Below, piece by piece: positions 21,998 to 32,940 of a stretch of 64,000 bases of DNA. The translations under genes and the position numbers were made by a program. The notes below the pieces were generated by a model. It was not told where the DNA came from and made no database searches. It saw only the letters and a program-made list of their open reading frames with translations. Position 1 is the stretch's first letter. Each line of letters starts with the position of its first letter. Source of the stretch: Plantago ovata. Lineage: Eukaryota > Streptophyta > Magnoliopsida > Lamiales > Plantaginaceae. The stretch lies in contig CM051456.1 of assembly GCA_028274465.1 (NCBI GenBank), positions 101,779,348-101,843,347 on the forward strand, in the 5' to 3' direction.

Positions 21998-24900
21998 TGA
22001 AAGTATATATGTCCTAGAGACAACCTACGATAGGGACGATATGTACTTGATCACATTCAGTTATTGTTATTTATTTATGTTCATTTATTTATACATTATT
22101 AAATACAATTGGCATTACATTTTATGAATACATTATTTGGTTGTTTGAATTATTTGATAAAATGTTCCCAAGGACTTAAGGTAATCACCAAGTTAGTGGG
22201 AGCTTGTGTGTCAATAATTAAGTCCTAAAATAAGCCACTAGCTGAAGGTCATTGAGATACGGGATATCAATGATGCGATTGAAGCTAGCATATGTTGCAT
22301 TAGATCCTTCGAGGATGTAGTAGGTCTCACTGCTACGAATGAACTTGGTTATTCATGATGAACATATGGACACTTTGGAGAGTGTTGGCATACCCAACCG
22401 AGAAACCATTTGGTAAAGCTATTTAAGTGTCTATGGTAGTATCGGTGTGTAGGGTGATGTTAGTAGTCCTTAGACTTGAGGCCAATACTACATCATATGT
22501 GGAATAATGTACTTTGACCATGCGCAACGCTTGCACTCTTAAATTAGGGTAGATACGGCATGCGTTGGGTACATTAGGAAACATATGGTGTGAGTGATTG
22601 GGCCAAGATAGGATTCATTCATCCGTAATAGATACAAGGAGAGAATACTCGCTTCTCATATTTAGTGCGATCAGAAAACCGGTGGCCACCGTATGTGAAT
22701 ATGTCAAAATGGTGTTTGGACATAATTCATAGATCGACTAATAAGATTGAGAGACAATAATTGAAGTTATTAGAATATACACATAACCATATTCTAGACT
22801 CATTCGAGTATTCGTGAATGAAGGGACCGTATCATCAAAGTACCTTACGCTACAGGTGGTTTGTTTTCCTCACAAACGTTCCTTGCATATTAATATTGTA
22901 TGATAAATTGTCTAGGAATTTATTATGATCTTAATTAGATTGTTGCTTAATATGCAAGGCCCTATGGGTCACACTTTAAGGTGGTGTTTCTACAAACGAG
23001 CTATGTATATAGGATTAAATATTAATTAGATTAGTGTTGAATTACTATATATAAATATAATGGAACTATTATTAATTAGATTAATATTAATTCATTATAT
23101 ATATGGAATATATTTTAGAAATATAATTAATTGAATTGAATTGGATTTAATTAATTAATTGAAGACTTGTGCATTTGGACGGAATTTAGAATTAATGGCC
23201 CAATGAAAAGAAAATGAATTGAAGAAGAAAGAATTGGGCTGGGCTGATTTGGCCCAGCATATGTGGGCTGGGCCAAGCGGCCCAGCATCACATTGACAGC
23301 ATAGCTGTCAACGTGATTTGTTGTTTTTCTTTTTTGATTTATTTTCCTTTTTCTTTTCTTCTTTCAATCTTTGATTTAATTTCTCTTTTGATTGAGATAA
23401 TTAAAAGGCTTATCTGTTTGTTAGTCAGTTGATAACTTTTGAAGTCTTTTAGTCAGTAAGATTTACTTGGTAAAATCTTACGTGATTTTCTGGACTAACT
23501 AACTGACTAAATCGGAAAGAAAGAAAGTCAGTCTTCTATTCCATTCCAACAACACGTAAAATATTCTTCTCTGATAGTCAAAAAGAATAATTTTCTCAGT
23601 AGCTCAAAAACACAGAAGAACCTCCTAGCGTTCTTGTGGAAACATTGCCCGTGGATACCAAGGTCGAAGGAATTAATCTTGGAGATTTTGTTGACGAAGA
23701 TTTCATCTCTGACGAAGAAGAAGTCAACCAGCCGGACGAGGAGATTGCAAGGCTTTGTCTGGAGATATGGTCACAAAATCGCTGGCCACCGTATGTGAAT
23801 ATGTCAAAATGGTGTTTGGACATAATTCATAGATCGACTAATAAGATTGAGAGACAATAAATGAAGTTATTAGAATAGACACATAACCATATTCTAGACC
23901 CATTCGAGTATTCGTGAATGAAGGGACCATATCATTAAAGTAACTTACGCTACAGGTGGTTTGTTTTCCTCACAAACGTTCCTTGCATATTAATATTGTC
24001 CGATAAATTGTCTAGGAATTTATTATGAACTTAATTATTGTTGCTTAATATGCAAGGCCCTATGGGTCACACTTCAAGGTGGTGTTTCTACAAACGAGCT
24101 ATGTATATAGGATTACATATTAATTAGATTAATGTTGAATTACTATATATAAATATAATGGAATTATTATTAATTAGATTAATATTAATTCATTATATAT
24201 ATGGAATATTTTTTAGAAATATAATTAATTGAATTGAATTGGATTTAATTAATTAATTGAAGACTTGTGCATTTGGACGGAATTTAGAATTAATGGCCCA
24301 ATGAAAAAAAATGAATTGAAGAAGAAAGAATTGGGTTGGGCCGATTTGGCCCAGCATATGTGGGGCTGGGCCAAGCGGCCCAGCATCACATTGACAGCAT
24401 AGCTGTCAATGTGATTTGTTGTTTTTCTTTTTTGATTTATTTTCCTTTTTCTTTTCTTCTTTCAATCTTTGATTTAATTTCTCTTTTGATTGAGATAATT
24501 AAAAGGCTTATTTGTTTGTTAGTCAGTTGATAACTTTTGAAGTGTTTTAGTCAGTAAGATTTACTTGGTAAAATCTTACGTGATTTTCTGAACTAACTAA
24601 CTGACTAAATCAGAAAGAAAGAAATTCAGTCTTCTATTCCATTCCAACAACACGTAAAATATTCTTCTCTGATAGTCAGAAAGAATAATTTTCTCAGTAG
24701 CTCAAAAACACAGAAGAACCTCCAAGCGTTCTTGTGGAAACATTGTCTGTGGATACCAAGGTCGAAGGAATTAATCAACCTGTTGATGAGCCATCTTGGA
24801 GATTTTGTTGATGAAGAAGAAATCAACCAGCCGGACGAGGAGATTGCAAGGCTTTGTCTGGAGATTGAGGAACAGCTACCCGGTCAATTTGCTTATCTAC

Positions 24901-25026
24901 TGGAGGACACGTAAGTGATTTCTTCCAGTTTAATAAACAGTATAGTCATATCAGTTTCAGTGAGATTAAAAATTTTAAACTTCCGCTGCTTAGCCTTAGA
25001 GGCAAATTTTCTCACTTTTCCTAACA
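21998..25026 (+). repeat. 5' LTR of element C with 1.1-kb internal duplication
   Basis: The LTR is 3029 bp, starts TGAAAGTATATATG and ends TTTCCTAACA. Offsets 0-686 match the 3' LTR. Positions 22684-23783 and 23784-24883 are two copies of the same 1100 bp, and the last part again matches the 3' LTR end. The first copy is almost identical to the 3' LTR, whereas the second carries extra differences, including an insertion AATCAACCTGTTGATGAGCC near 24771. Each copy has a GGCCCA/TGGGCC-rich block and a short perfect hairpin (TTGACAGC-ATA-GCTGTCAA in the first copy). A polyadenylation-type AATAAA lies near 24931. Confidence 0.9.
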
Positions 25027-25027
25027 G

Positions 25028-25039
25028 TGGTATCAGAGC
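25028..25039 (+). other. Primer-binding site, initiator tRNA-Met
   Basis: TGGTATCAGAGC follows the LTR by one base. It is the standard plant copia primer site, complementary to initiator tRNA-Met. Confidence 0.95.
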
Positions 25040-27078
25040 TAGGCTGAATCATGACTATATTGTTTATGTATTTTTCAGTTATTGTTGCTGTGAATTATTA
25101 TATACATATGTTTAGTTAAAATTTTAGATTCTTTAATTGGATTTAAAGAGAAGAAAGAAAGATGGGTTTAAGTTTTATTTCCAGATTTTATTATTGGATC
25201 ATTTAAAAGGAAATTTTTAAAATCAAATCAAAAAAAAAAAAAAAAACAAAAAGGAAAAGAAGAAGTATCAGACTTCTTCTCCGACTTCGCCGGAAAGGTT
25301 CCGACGCCGGAGCTCGGCTCCGACCGCGACGCCACCACCATCTTCCTCTGTTCATGTTCTCTTCTCCTCTGTCCCTTAAGATTTGAAATTGATTAGAAGG
25401 TTTAAAGGTCATGGAGCTTGAACTTCCATTAATGGAGATTTCAAGCTTTGTGAATTTAAACTACGAATCAAACTATTAATATGAGGATTGGAGTCGTATG
25501 AACATGGGGAAGATGAAGCAAGCAATAAACGGGCCGAACGGAATCGACTTGGTCGGTTCCGATCGACACGATCGGAAATTATAAAAAAAAATAAAAATTT
25601 GTTCTTCGTTTTTTTTTGGCAAATTGATTGCTTGCGAATTCATCTTGGATGATATATTGTGTTTAGAACATGATTTGGACCTTCAATTCGAAGTTGGAAT
25701 GAAGATTAAAGGTTTTGGAAACGTTTCTTAGTTGCAGGGACTTGATTGAAAGATTTCAGAAACTTGTGGGTGGCCAATAAGCAAGAAAGGTAACGACAGG
25801 GACTTGTTCTCCAATTTGACAGTTTCTGTCTTATTGGGGCTCAAGCCCCTGAACTTCTGTACTTTGCGAATTTGCTCCAAAATACTGAAAACTTTCAATT
25901 TGACCCCAGAAACTTGATTTCAGCTTTCTGTGAATTGTAAAGAGGTCCCTAGAGTTTTAGAAACATGTGATTTAATTTATAAATAGTTTATAAGTAATAT
26001 TTAAACCCTTCTAATGCTTTTGGAAAGTGATTAAAATGTTTAAAGACATAAATATAAGTTCATAGTATTTAATAACACGTTTATTAGTTTATAAATGGTT
26101 TATGAACTACATTTCAATAATAATATATTGCTTTAGAAGATTATATTATTATTAAAACTTGTTTTAAATATTTTGAAAATTCTTAGAGAACTTATAAATG
26201 AGATTTTAACTTACATATGATGATAATAATCCACAGCAACTACTTATATGCTCCAACTTGGTTGTATCACATGTGTTGAATGTCTACATGAGCAATTTAA
26301 TATTTAAATATTGTATTTAAATATCGTTAGTCCGCTTTTATTGTATGGATAGGCGGCACCCATTAGTTTCCGGACCGCATCTGTCATATGCATGGGTAGG
26401 CGGCACCCATTACTTGCTAGTCCGCAATTGATATGTATGAGTAGGCGGCACTCATTACTTGTTGGACCGCATTGCATGAGCCTTGGGTAGGCGGCACCCA
26501 TTATGTGATGCATGTTAGGGATCTTGGTCAAGCGATTAAATACTCCATTTAAATGTTCCCCAATTAATTTAAGTCTCGATTAAATCGCATGATGTCACCC
26601 ATCATAATTGAAGGTTAAATGGACTTACTAATCTCGTGGGTAATATGCACCATAGTGCTTACTCCGTTTGCCGTAAGAAAGTTGCCTTCATAGGGCCATT
26701 GTTGGTGTCGTATGATGGTTATGACTTATTTGAATTATGTCGAGTCGCCATAGCGTCAGACATATTTTGAGGACATCGATCAAAATGGTTTTGATCAACC
26801 AAGAGTTGTATTGTACAATTGGTTGGGAGACCTACCTGTTTGGTTATTATAGTGATCAGCCATAACTGGGGCTATAATAGTGCAAGCATGGATCTTGGCT
26901 CACTACAACTATTATAAAATAATGGTTCGTACTCTCTAAAGGGGTCAGGAGTATGTGAAAATAGTGAGAACTGAATAAAGCTAAAGTCCTAGTTTATTTA
27001 GTCGCTGATTGTGATCATAGAAGTTATTTTAGAGTATTAATTTCAGTTTTATTTATTTACTTCTCTAGGTCTGAAAAG
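25040..27078 (+). other. Leader of element C with four-unit minisatellite and a candidate splice acceptor
   Basis: This is a 2-kb untranslated region with no ORF of note. A short GC-rich patch (25280-25345) is followed by AT-rich sequence, then four units of 45-47 bp (about 26326-26505), each containing AGGCGGCAC (26351, 26398, 26443, 26489). The leader ends TTTACTTCTCTAG|GTCTGAAAAG just before the gag ATG at 27079. That is a good splice acceptor, which could pair with the GTAAGT at 24911 in the LTR. Confidence 0.7.
26326..26505 (+). repeat. 46-bp minisatellite, four units
   Basis: The units share TAGGCGGCACCCATTA and (T/G)CCGCA, spaced 47, 45 and 46 bp apart. They are diverged from each other, so the array is not recent. 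Confidence 0.85.
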
Positions 27079-28140
27079 ATGGCCAATTTATCCATAAGAA
27101 TGATCTTGGAGAAATGCACTCTTACTGGTCCAAACTTTATGGATTGGATCCGTAACATTCGTTTGGTGCTTAGGCAAGAGAAAATTGAGTACGTCTTGGA
27201 CGAACCAATCCCCACTCCTCCTACTGTTGTTGCTGAGCTTGCTAAGTTTGACAAAGTTGCTCACTAGAAGTACAAAGATGATGCTGCTAATGCACAGTGT
27301 GTTATGCTAGCTGCAATGACTATGGAGCTGCAAAGGCAACATGAAAACATGATGCCATATGAAATGCTCGTGCACCTCAAAAGCCTCTTTGGAACTGTTT
27401 CTAAGAGTGTTGAGTTTGATCTTCTTAGAGAAATTTTCAAAATGAGGATGTCTGAAGGAGGAAATGTATCTGTACACGTGCTCAAGATGATTGGACTCAT
27501 TGAGAAACTGGCAACTGCTGGAATCAAATTTGAGAACCGTGTTTCAGTCATCATCATCCTTCAATCATTGCCGGATTCATATTCCACATTCATCATGAAT
27601 TACAATATGAATGCCAAAGATGCTACACTTCCTGAAGTCCACAATATGCTTAAGACCTATGAACAGGCTCAACCTAAGAGGAAGTCTGTTATGTTGGTTG
27701 GATCATATGCGAAGGCTCACCCTAAGGGCTATGGCTCAAAGGGTAAGACTAAGCAAACCAAGAAGCCAAAGATTGGACCTAAGGCTAAGGTTTTTAAGCG
27801 TCAGGCTGGAAATTAGAAGAAGGTGGTGAACATGGAGAAGGAGACGTGTCTTTACTGCAAGCAGAAAGGACACTGGAAGAGAGACTGCCCAAAGGCAATT
27901 GCTGATGGAGTTGTGACCACGCATGGTGCATCTGGCTCCCATCAAGGTATGTTTGTCATTGAGATAAATATGTCTACACAAAACTCGAATTGTTGGGTAT
28001 TAGATACTGCTTGTGGCTCACACATTTGTAACAATTTGCAGGGGCTCATTGATAGCCGACAGGTTAGACCAAGGGAAATTGATCTACGCGTAGGAAATGA
28101 TCTTCCGTTGCTGCCCTACGTGTTGGAACTTATAGATTAA
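27079..28140 (+). pseudogene. Gag and protease of element C
   Basis: ATG 27079 opens copia gag (LTGPNFMDWIRNIRLVLRQE near residues 15-35, then the conserved capsid segment near 27300-27660). TAG replaces a sense codon after VAH (27265-27267) and again after RQAGN (27814-27816). The CCHC knuckle is CLYCKQKGHWKRDC (near 27850). Protease has WVLDTACGSHIC near 27995, with Ala where most relatives have Gly in the DTG-like triad. A frameshift near 28085 separates it from the next segment. The products would be the particle protein and the maturation protease. Broken. Confidence 0.9.
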
Positions 28141-28166
28141 ATTTACCCTCGGGTTTTATTTTAGAA

Positions 28167-29501
28167 TTGAATAATTGTTATTTCGTTCCTTCTATTGTAA
28201 GAAACATTATTTCCATTCCTATGTTAGACAATGAAGGGTTTTCCTTCCGTTTTGCCAATAATAATTGTTATTTTTCGCATAATGGTGTTGATATTGGAAA
28301 TGCTCCTCTTATGAATGGTTTGTACTTACTTGAATGTAGACATAATTTATTTCATATACAAAACAAACAACCAAAGCTTGATAATTCAAGAAATATCACT
28401 TACTTGTGGCATTGTAGACTTGGTCACATTAATGAGACAAGAATTGCAAGGTTAAGAAAGTTAGACTATTTAGCACCATTTGATTTTGAATCATATGGGA
28501 ATTGTAAATCATGTCTTAAAGGAAAAATGATCAAGAAACCTTTTTCCGGAAAAGGTACTCGTGCTAAACAAGTACTTGAGTTAGTTCACTCTGATGTGTG
28601 TGGACCTTTTATAACTCAAGCTAGGGGTGGGTATTCTTACTTCATAACCTTTACCGATGATTTCTCTAGATTTGGCTATGTGTATCTTATGAAACACAAA
28701 TCTGAAACTTTTGAGAAATTCAAAGAATATAAGGTTGAAGTAGAGAAACAACTTGAAAGAAGTATTAAGACTCTTCGATCAGATCGAGGAGGAGAATACT
28801 TAAGTAAGGAATTCTTGGATTACTTAAAATTTAATGGAATTCAATCACAATGGACTCCACCAGGAACACCACAAATGAATGGTGTTTCTGAGAGGAGAAA
28901 TCGAACTTTGTTAGACATGGTAAGATCCATGATGAATTTCACAACTCTTCCAATCTTCTTATGGGGATACGCGTTACTAGACTCAATCTATATTCTGAAT
29001 AGGGTTCCATCCAAAACAGTCGAGAAAACACCATATGAGTTATGGTATGGCAAGAAGCCAAGTCTTTCACATATGCATGCCTGGGGTTGTCCAGCATATG
29101 TGAAAATAATGCTCGCAGGGAAACTGGAACCCAAAAGTGAGAAATGTTATTTTATTGGATATCCTAAGGAAACCAAGGGTTACTACTTCTATCTGCCTGA
29201 GGAACATAACATCATTGTTTCCAGACAGGCTGCCTTTCTAGAAGATGATTATGTCTTCAAGCAACATAGTAGAAATGAGATAGAACTCGAGGAAATCCAA
29301 GAACAAGAAAATAACATTGAGGTTAATGAATTGTCAAATAGTTATGACAATGATTCAGTGGGGTCTCAAGGAGGATCTTATGGCTCGAGCACATCTCTGG
29401 GAAAATATCTACCAGCCAGTGGGAGCATTTTAGGAAATTTGACTAATTCCCAAAATTCCCCTACCAAGCCGACATTGACTGAACCGACTGGAACGGTTTA
29501 A
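28167..29501 (+). pseudogene. Integrase of element C
   Basis: The segment opens with the pre-integrase zinc-binding region (LWHCRLGH ... NCKSCLKGKM), then the DDE core: HSDVCGPF, TFTDDFSRFGYVYL, and GVSERRNRTLLDMVRSMM with the catalytic Glu. A typical copia linker (YELWYGKKPSLSHMHAWGCP) follows. The C-terminal tail is acidic and low-complexity and ends at TAA 29499-29501. A second stop occurs shortly after, before the RT segment. Integrase would join the cDNA to host DNA and leave the 5-bp duplication. The catalytic residues are intact, but the polyprotein upstream and downstream is not. Confidence 0.9.
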
Positions 29502-29687
29502 CAGGTCATGACGGAACCAACTCCCTAGGATACAGTTGCAACTGTTGCACCTGAACCACGTGCAACTGTTGCATCTGACCCGCCTTCAACTGTTCAACAG
29601 ATTGAACAAGTTGAACCATCTCACAATCAGAATATACAGCCAGTACAACCAAACAAACCCGCACTCCGTCGGTCTAAAAGGTTAGAA

Positions 29688-31086
29688 GTGAGAGCTTCCA
29701 AGAAGATAAGTTTACTCTTGGAGGATGACAAGTTTGAACTTGACTTATCTCACAAAGATGACCCTAAGACTTACAAAGAAGTAATGTTGGACATTGATTC
29801 AAGAAGGTGGCAAGAAGCCATGAAATCCGAAATAGACTCAATGTATGAGAATCAAGTATGGGACTTGGTTGATGCACCAGAAGGGGTTAGACCTATCGGT
29901 TGCAAATGGGTTTTCAAGAGAAAAACAGATGCTGATGGCAACATACAGACATACAAGGCTAGGCTGGTGGCGAAAGGTTATAGTCAACGATATGGTATCG
30001 ATTATGACGAAACCTTTTCACCAGTAGCCAAGCTTAAGTCTATTCGAATTTTACTTGCTATAACAGCATACTATGATTATGAGATTTGACAAATGGATGT
30101 GAAAACTGCTTTCCTTAACGGAAATCTCGAGGAAGAGGTGTATATGATACAACCTGAAGGTTTTTCATCTAAGTCAAATCCCAAATTAGTTTGCAAGCTA
30201 AAGAGATCCATTTATGGACTAAATCAAGCCTCAAGGAGTTGGAATATTCACTTTGATGAGGCAATCAAATCGTTTGACTACATCAGATGTGCGGAAGATC
30301 CATGCGTTTATGTTAAACGCAGCGATGCTGGAATTGTTTTCATGGTTATATATGTTGATGACATATTAATCATGGGAAACAATGTCCAAATGTTACGATC
30401 CACAAAGGAGTGGTTATCTAAGACTTTCTCGATGAAAGACTTAGGTGAAGCCTGTTACATTCTTGGAATCAAAATCCATAGGGATAGATCCCGAAGATTG
30501 TTAGGGTTGTCACAGTCCACATATGTCGACAAAATAGTGAAACGCTTTAATATGGATGGATCCAATAAAGGTTTCTTACCAGCTAGACATGGTGTTGCTC
30601 TCACTACGAAGGATAGTCCTTCTACAGATGAGGAAATCGAACACATGAAAAGAATCCCATATGCATCAGCTATTGGATCTATCATGTATGCCATGAATTG
30701 TACAAGGTCAGATGTGGCATATGCGCTTAGCTGTACTTGTCGACACCAACAGAATCCAGATATGAAACACTGGACAGCTGTGAAAGCAATTCTTAAGTAT
30801 CTTAGAAGAACTAAAGATTCCTTTCTGGTATATGGTGGAAAACAAGAGTTGCGAATGAGTGGTTATGTCGATGCTGGTTTCCAATCGGACCCAGACGACT
30901 ACAAATCACAAACTGGGTATGTGTTTACACTCAATGGTGGAGCCGTCACTTGGAAGAGTTCAAAGCAATCCACCTTGGCTGATTCTACGACCGAATCCGA
31001 GTACATTGCTGCTGCAGAAGCCTCAAAGGAGGCTGTCTGGATTTCAGAATTCCTAAAGGAACTAGGGGTAGTTCCTAATAGTAGTC
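29688..31086 (+). pseudogene. Reverse transcriptase and RNase H of element C
   Basis: RT begins with WQEAMKSEIDSM and GCKWVFKRK. TGA at 30087-30089 replaces Trp just before QMDVKTAFLNG. The active-site box is YVDDILI near 30351. RNase H follows (SGYVDAGFQSD, GGAVTWKSSKQ, STTESEYIAAAEA near 30850-31020). The frame reaches ELGVVPNSS at 31086, where solo LTR H is inserted. It resumes at 32676. Confidence 0.92.
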
Positions 31087-32670
31087 TGTTGGTCCCTTTA
31101 AACAACAAGAAAAGACTAGGGGGGTTGAATAGTCTTTTCAAACTTTCGTCGTTTAACACTTTCTCAGCAAGTGCTTATTACTTTTTAGTAATGAGTTTGC
31201 TGATACTTAACTTTCTCAGCAAGCGTAAGTTACTTTTCAGTAGCTAGGTTTGCTGATACTTAAAATCAGAGAGCGGAAGTCTTTGATACAATAAGTGCTC
31301 TTTCAGTAAATAAAGGTTTCAGCAAGTGATGTGATCGACTGTGTAGAGACAGATATAATTTGCTGAAAACTAAATACAGTAAGTAAATCACACAAACACT
31401 TTTATAGTGGTATCTGAGAGTGGCGTAATCTCTCAACTAATCCACTTTGTCCTTTCTAGGACTGAATCCACTAAGATATGATTGAGGTTCCTTACAACTC
31501 CTATCTAGAGTGATTCAAACAGAAACCAAAGCACACTTGCTTCGTCTCCAACCTAATCTAGAGAACGCAACCTTGTTCTCCATCAAACTTGGTACTTTTA
31601 ATCAGCAAAACTATGCTCGATTAAGTTCCCCCTGAATATCACGCCTGAAAGGGTGTATTTTCAGTTAGAGAGTTTTGGGGTGAGATAACTTAATTATAAC
31701 TTATTCAGTTACAACAAGTAATCTAAGAAACAAAACTTTGAATACGTTGCAGTAAACAAGTTTGATTGTTTCTGGTGTCAAGACTTGTTCTTGTTCGAAA
31801 GAAAGAAAGAAAACTTAACTAATTTCTTAGTCGTGTAAATTCTACTTCTTCACAAGTAGCTTTCTCAAGCTTTAAGTCTTGGAACGGATCAATGGAAGTA
31901 TAGAGAGTTTGAAGGTATGTGAGTTTAAGCACAAGTGAGAGTTTGATCACGTTGTTGACACACTTCAACTCTTTGCCGGATGACCTCTATTTATAGTGAA
32001 AATAAGGAGCCGTTTGAATTTTAAATTTCAAGGCTTTTGATCCTTAAGATGTCACTATCTTGCTTTTGTACTTTCAGCAGCGTCCTTGTTTGTCTTCTAG
32101 TCTTCATGTCCTTTGCGTGCAAGCTTTGCATTTAATGCTTATTTGAATAGAATTCAAACAGTAACATTGGAGCGCAAATGTAAGTACTTTCAGCAAGAGG
32201 TCACATATGTTCCATCAGCAAGTGGTCAGTCTCAGTTTCAGCAAGCACAACCTACTCTGTCTTTCAGATTTTCACTTATGCAATGCAGTTGCTGAAGTTT
32301 CCACTTTCTGAGCAACATGTGCCTTTGTAGATACCAGTCTTCAGAAATCTTCTAGTCTTCAGATCTTCGAAATCTTCAAGTCTTCAGATCTTCAAGATTC
32401 TGAGCGGTTTCTAAATGCTTCAATAGTTTGTTTGTAAAAACAAAGTACATCGTCAGCAAATGCTTCAATAGGTTATTTTCTTTTCAGAAAACAAGATACA
32501 TCATAAGCGGTAAAAACCAACCTATCTAGCACCTAATCTAAGTCTTCAGCAAACGTTCCTCTTTTACAATGTCCTTAAAATTCTAAATTCCTATGGACCT
32601 TAAGAGTACTACTGGACTTTCCTTAATTTAGCATGGTTAATTGCTCATCAAAATTACAAGTTTCCTAACA
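31087..32670 (-). mobile_element. Solo LTR H inside element C
   Basis: The TSD TAGTC stands at 31082-31086 and 32671-32675. The 1584-bp body has TG...CA ends (TGTTGG...CTAACA read on plus). No internal domain is present, so it is a solo LTR left by LTR-LTR recombination. A good plant TATA box on the minus strand (TATAAATA, 31988-31995) sets its orientation. A related copy lies at 37299-38814. Confidence 0.9.
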
Positions 32671-32675
32671 TAGTC

Positions 32676-32926
32676 TTATAACGGTCTACTGCGACAACGA
32701 AGGCGCTGTTGCACAAGCAAAGGAACCAAGATCCACTAACAAGAATAAGCATGTACCTAGGAAGTATCATCTAATTAGAGAGATGATAGCTAGAGGAGAA
32801 GTATCTATAGAACGAGTTTCCACTGAGGAAAATGTGGCAGATCCTTTCACCAAAGTGTTGAACATTGACAAACATGTTAGACATTTCAGCAACATAGGTG
32901 TTAGACATGTAGGTGATTGGCTCTAG
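32676..32926 (+). pseudogene. RNase H C-terminus of element C, beyond solo LTR H
   Basis: This is the continuation of the copia polyprotein (VYCDNEGAVAQAKEPRSTNK, then STEENVADPFTKVL) to the stop TAG at 32924-32926. It includes the late conserved Asp region of RNase H and the usual copia C-terminal tail. The frame matches that of 31086 after the solo LTR and one TSD copy are discounted. Confidence 0.9.
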
Positions 32927-32940
32927 GCCAAGTGGGAGAT
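32927..32940 (+). other. Polypurine tract of element C
   Basis: GCCAAGTGGGAGAT lies directly before the 3' LTR. It is the site that would prime plus-strand DNA. Confidence 0.8.
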
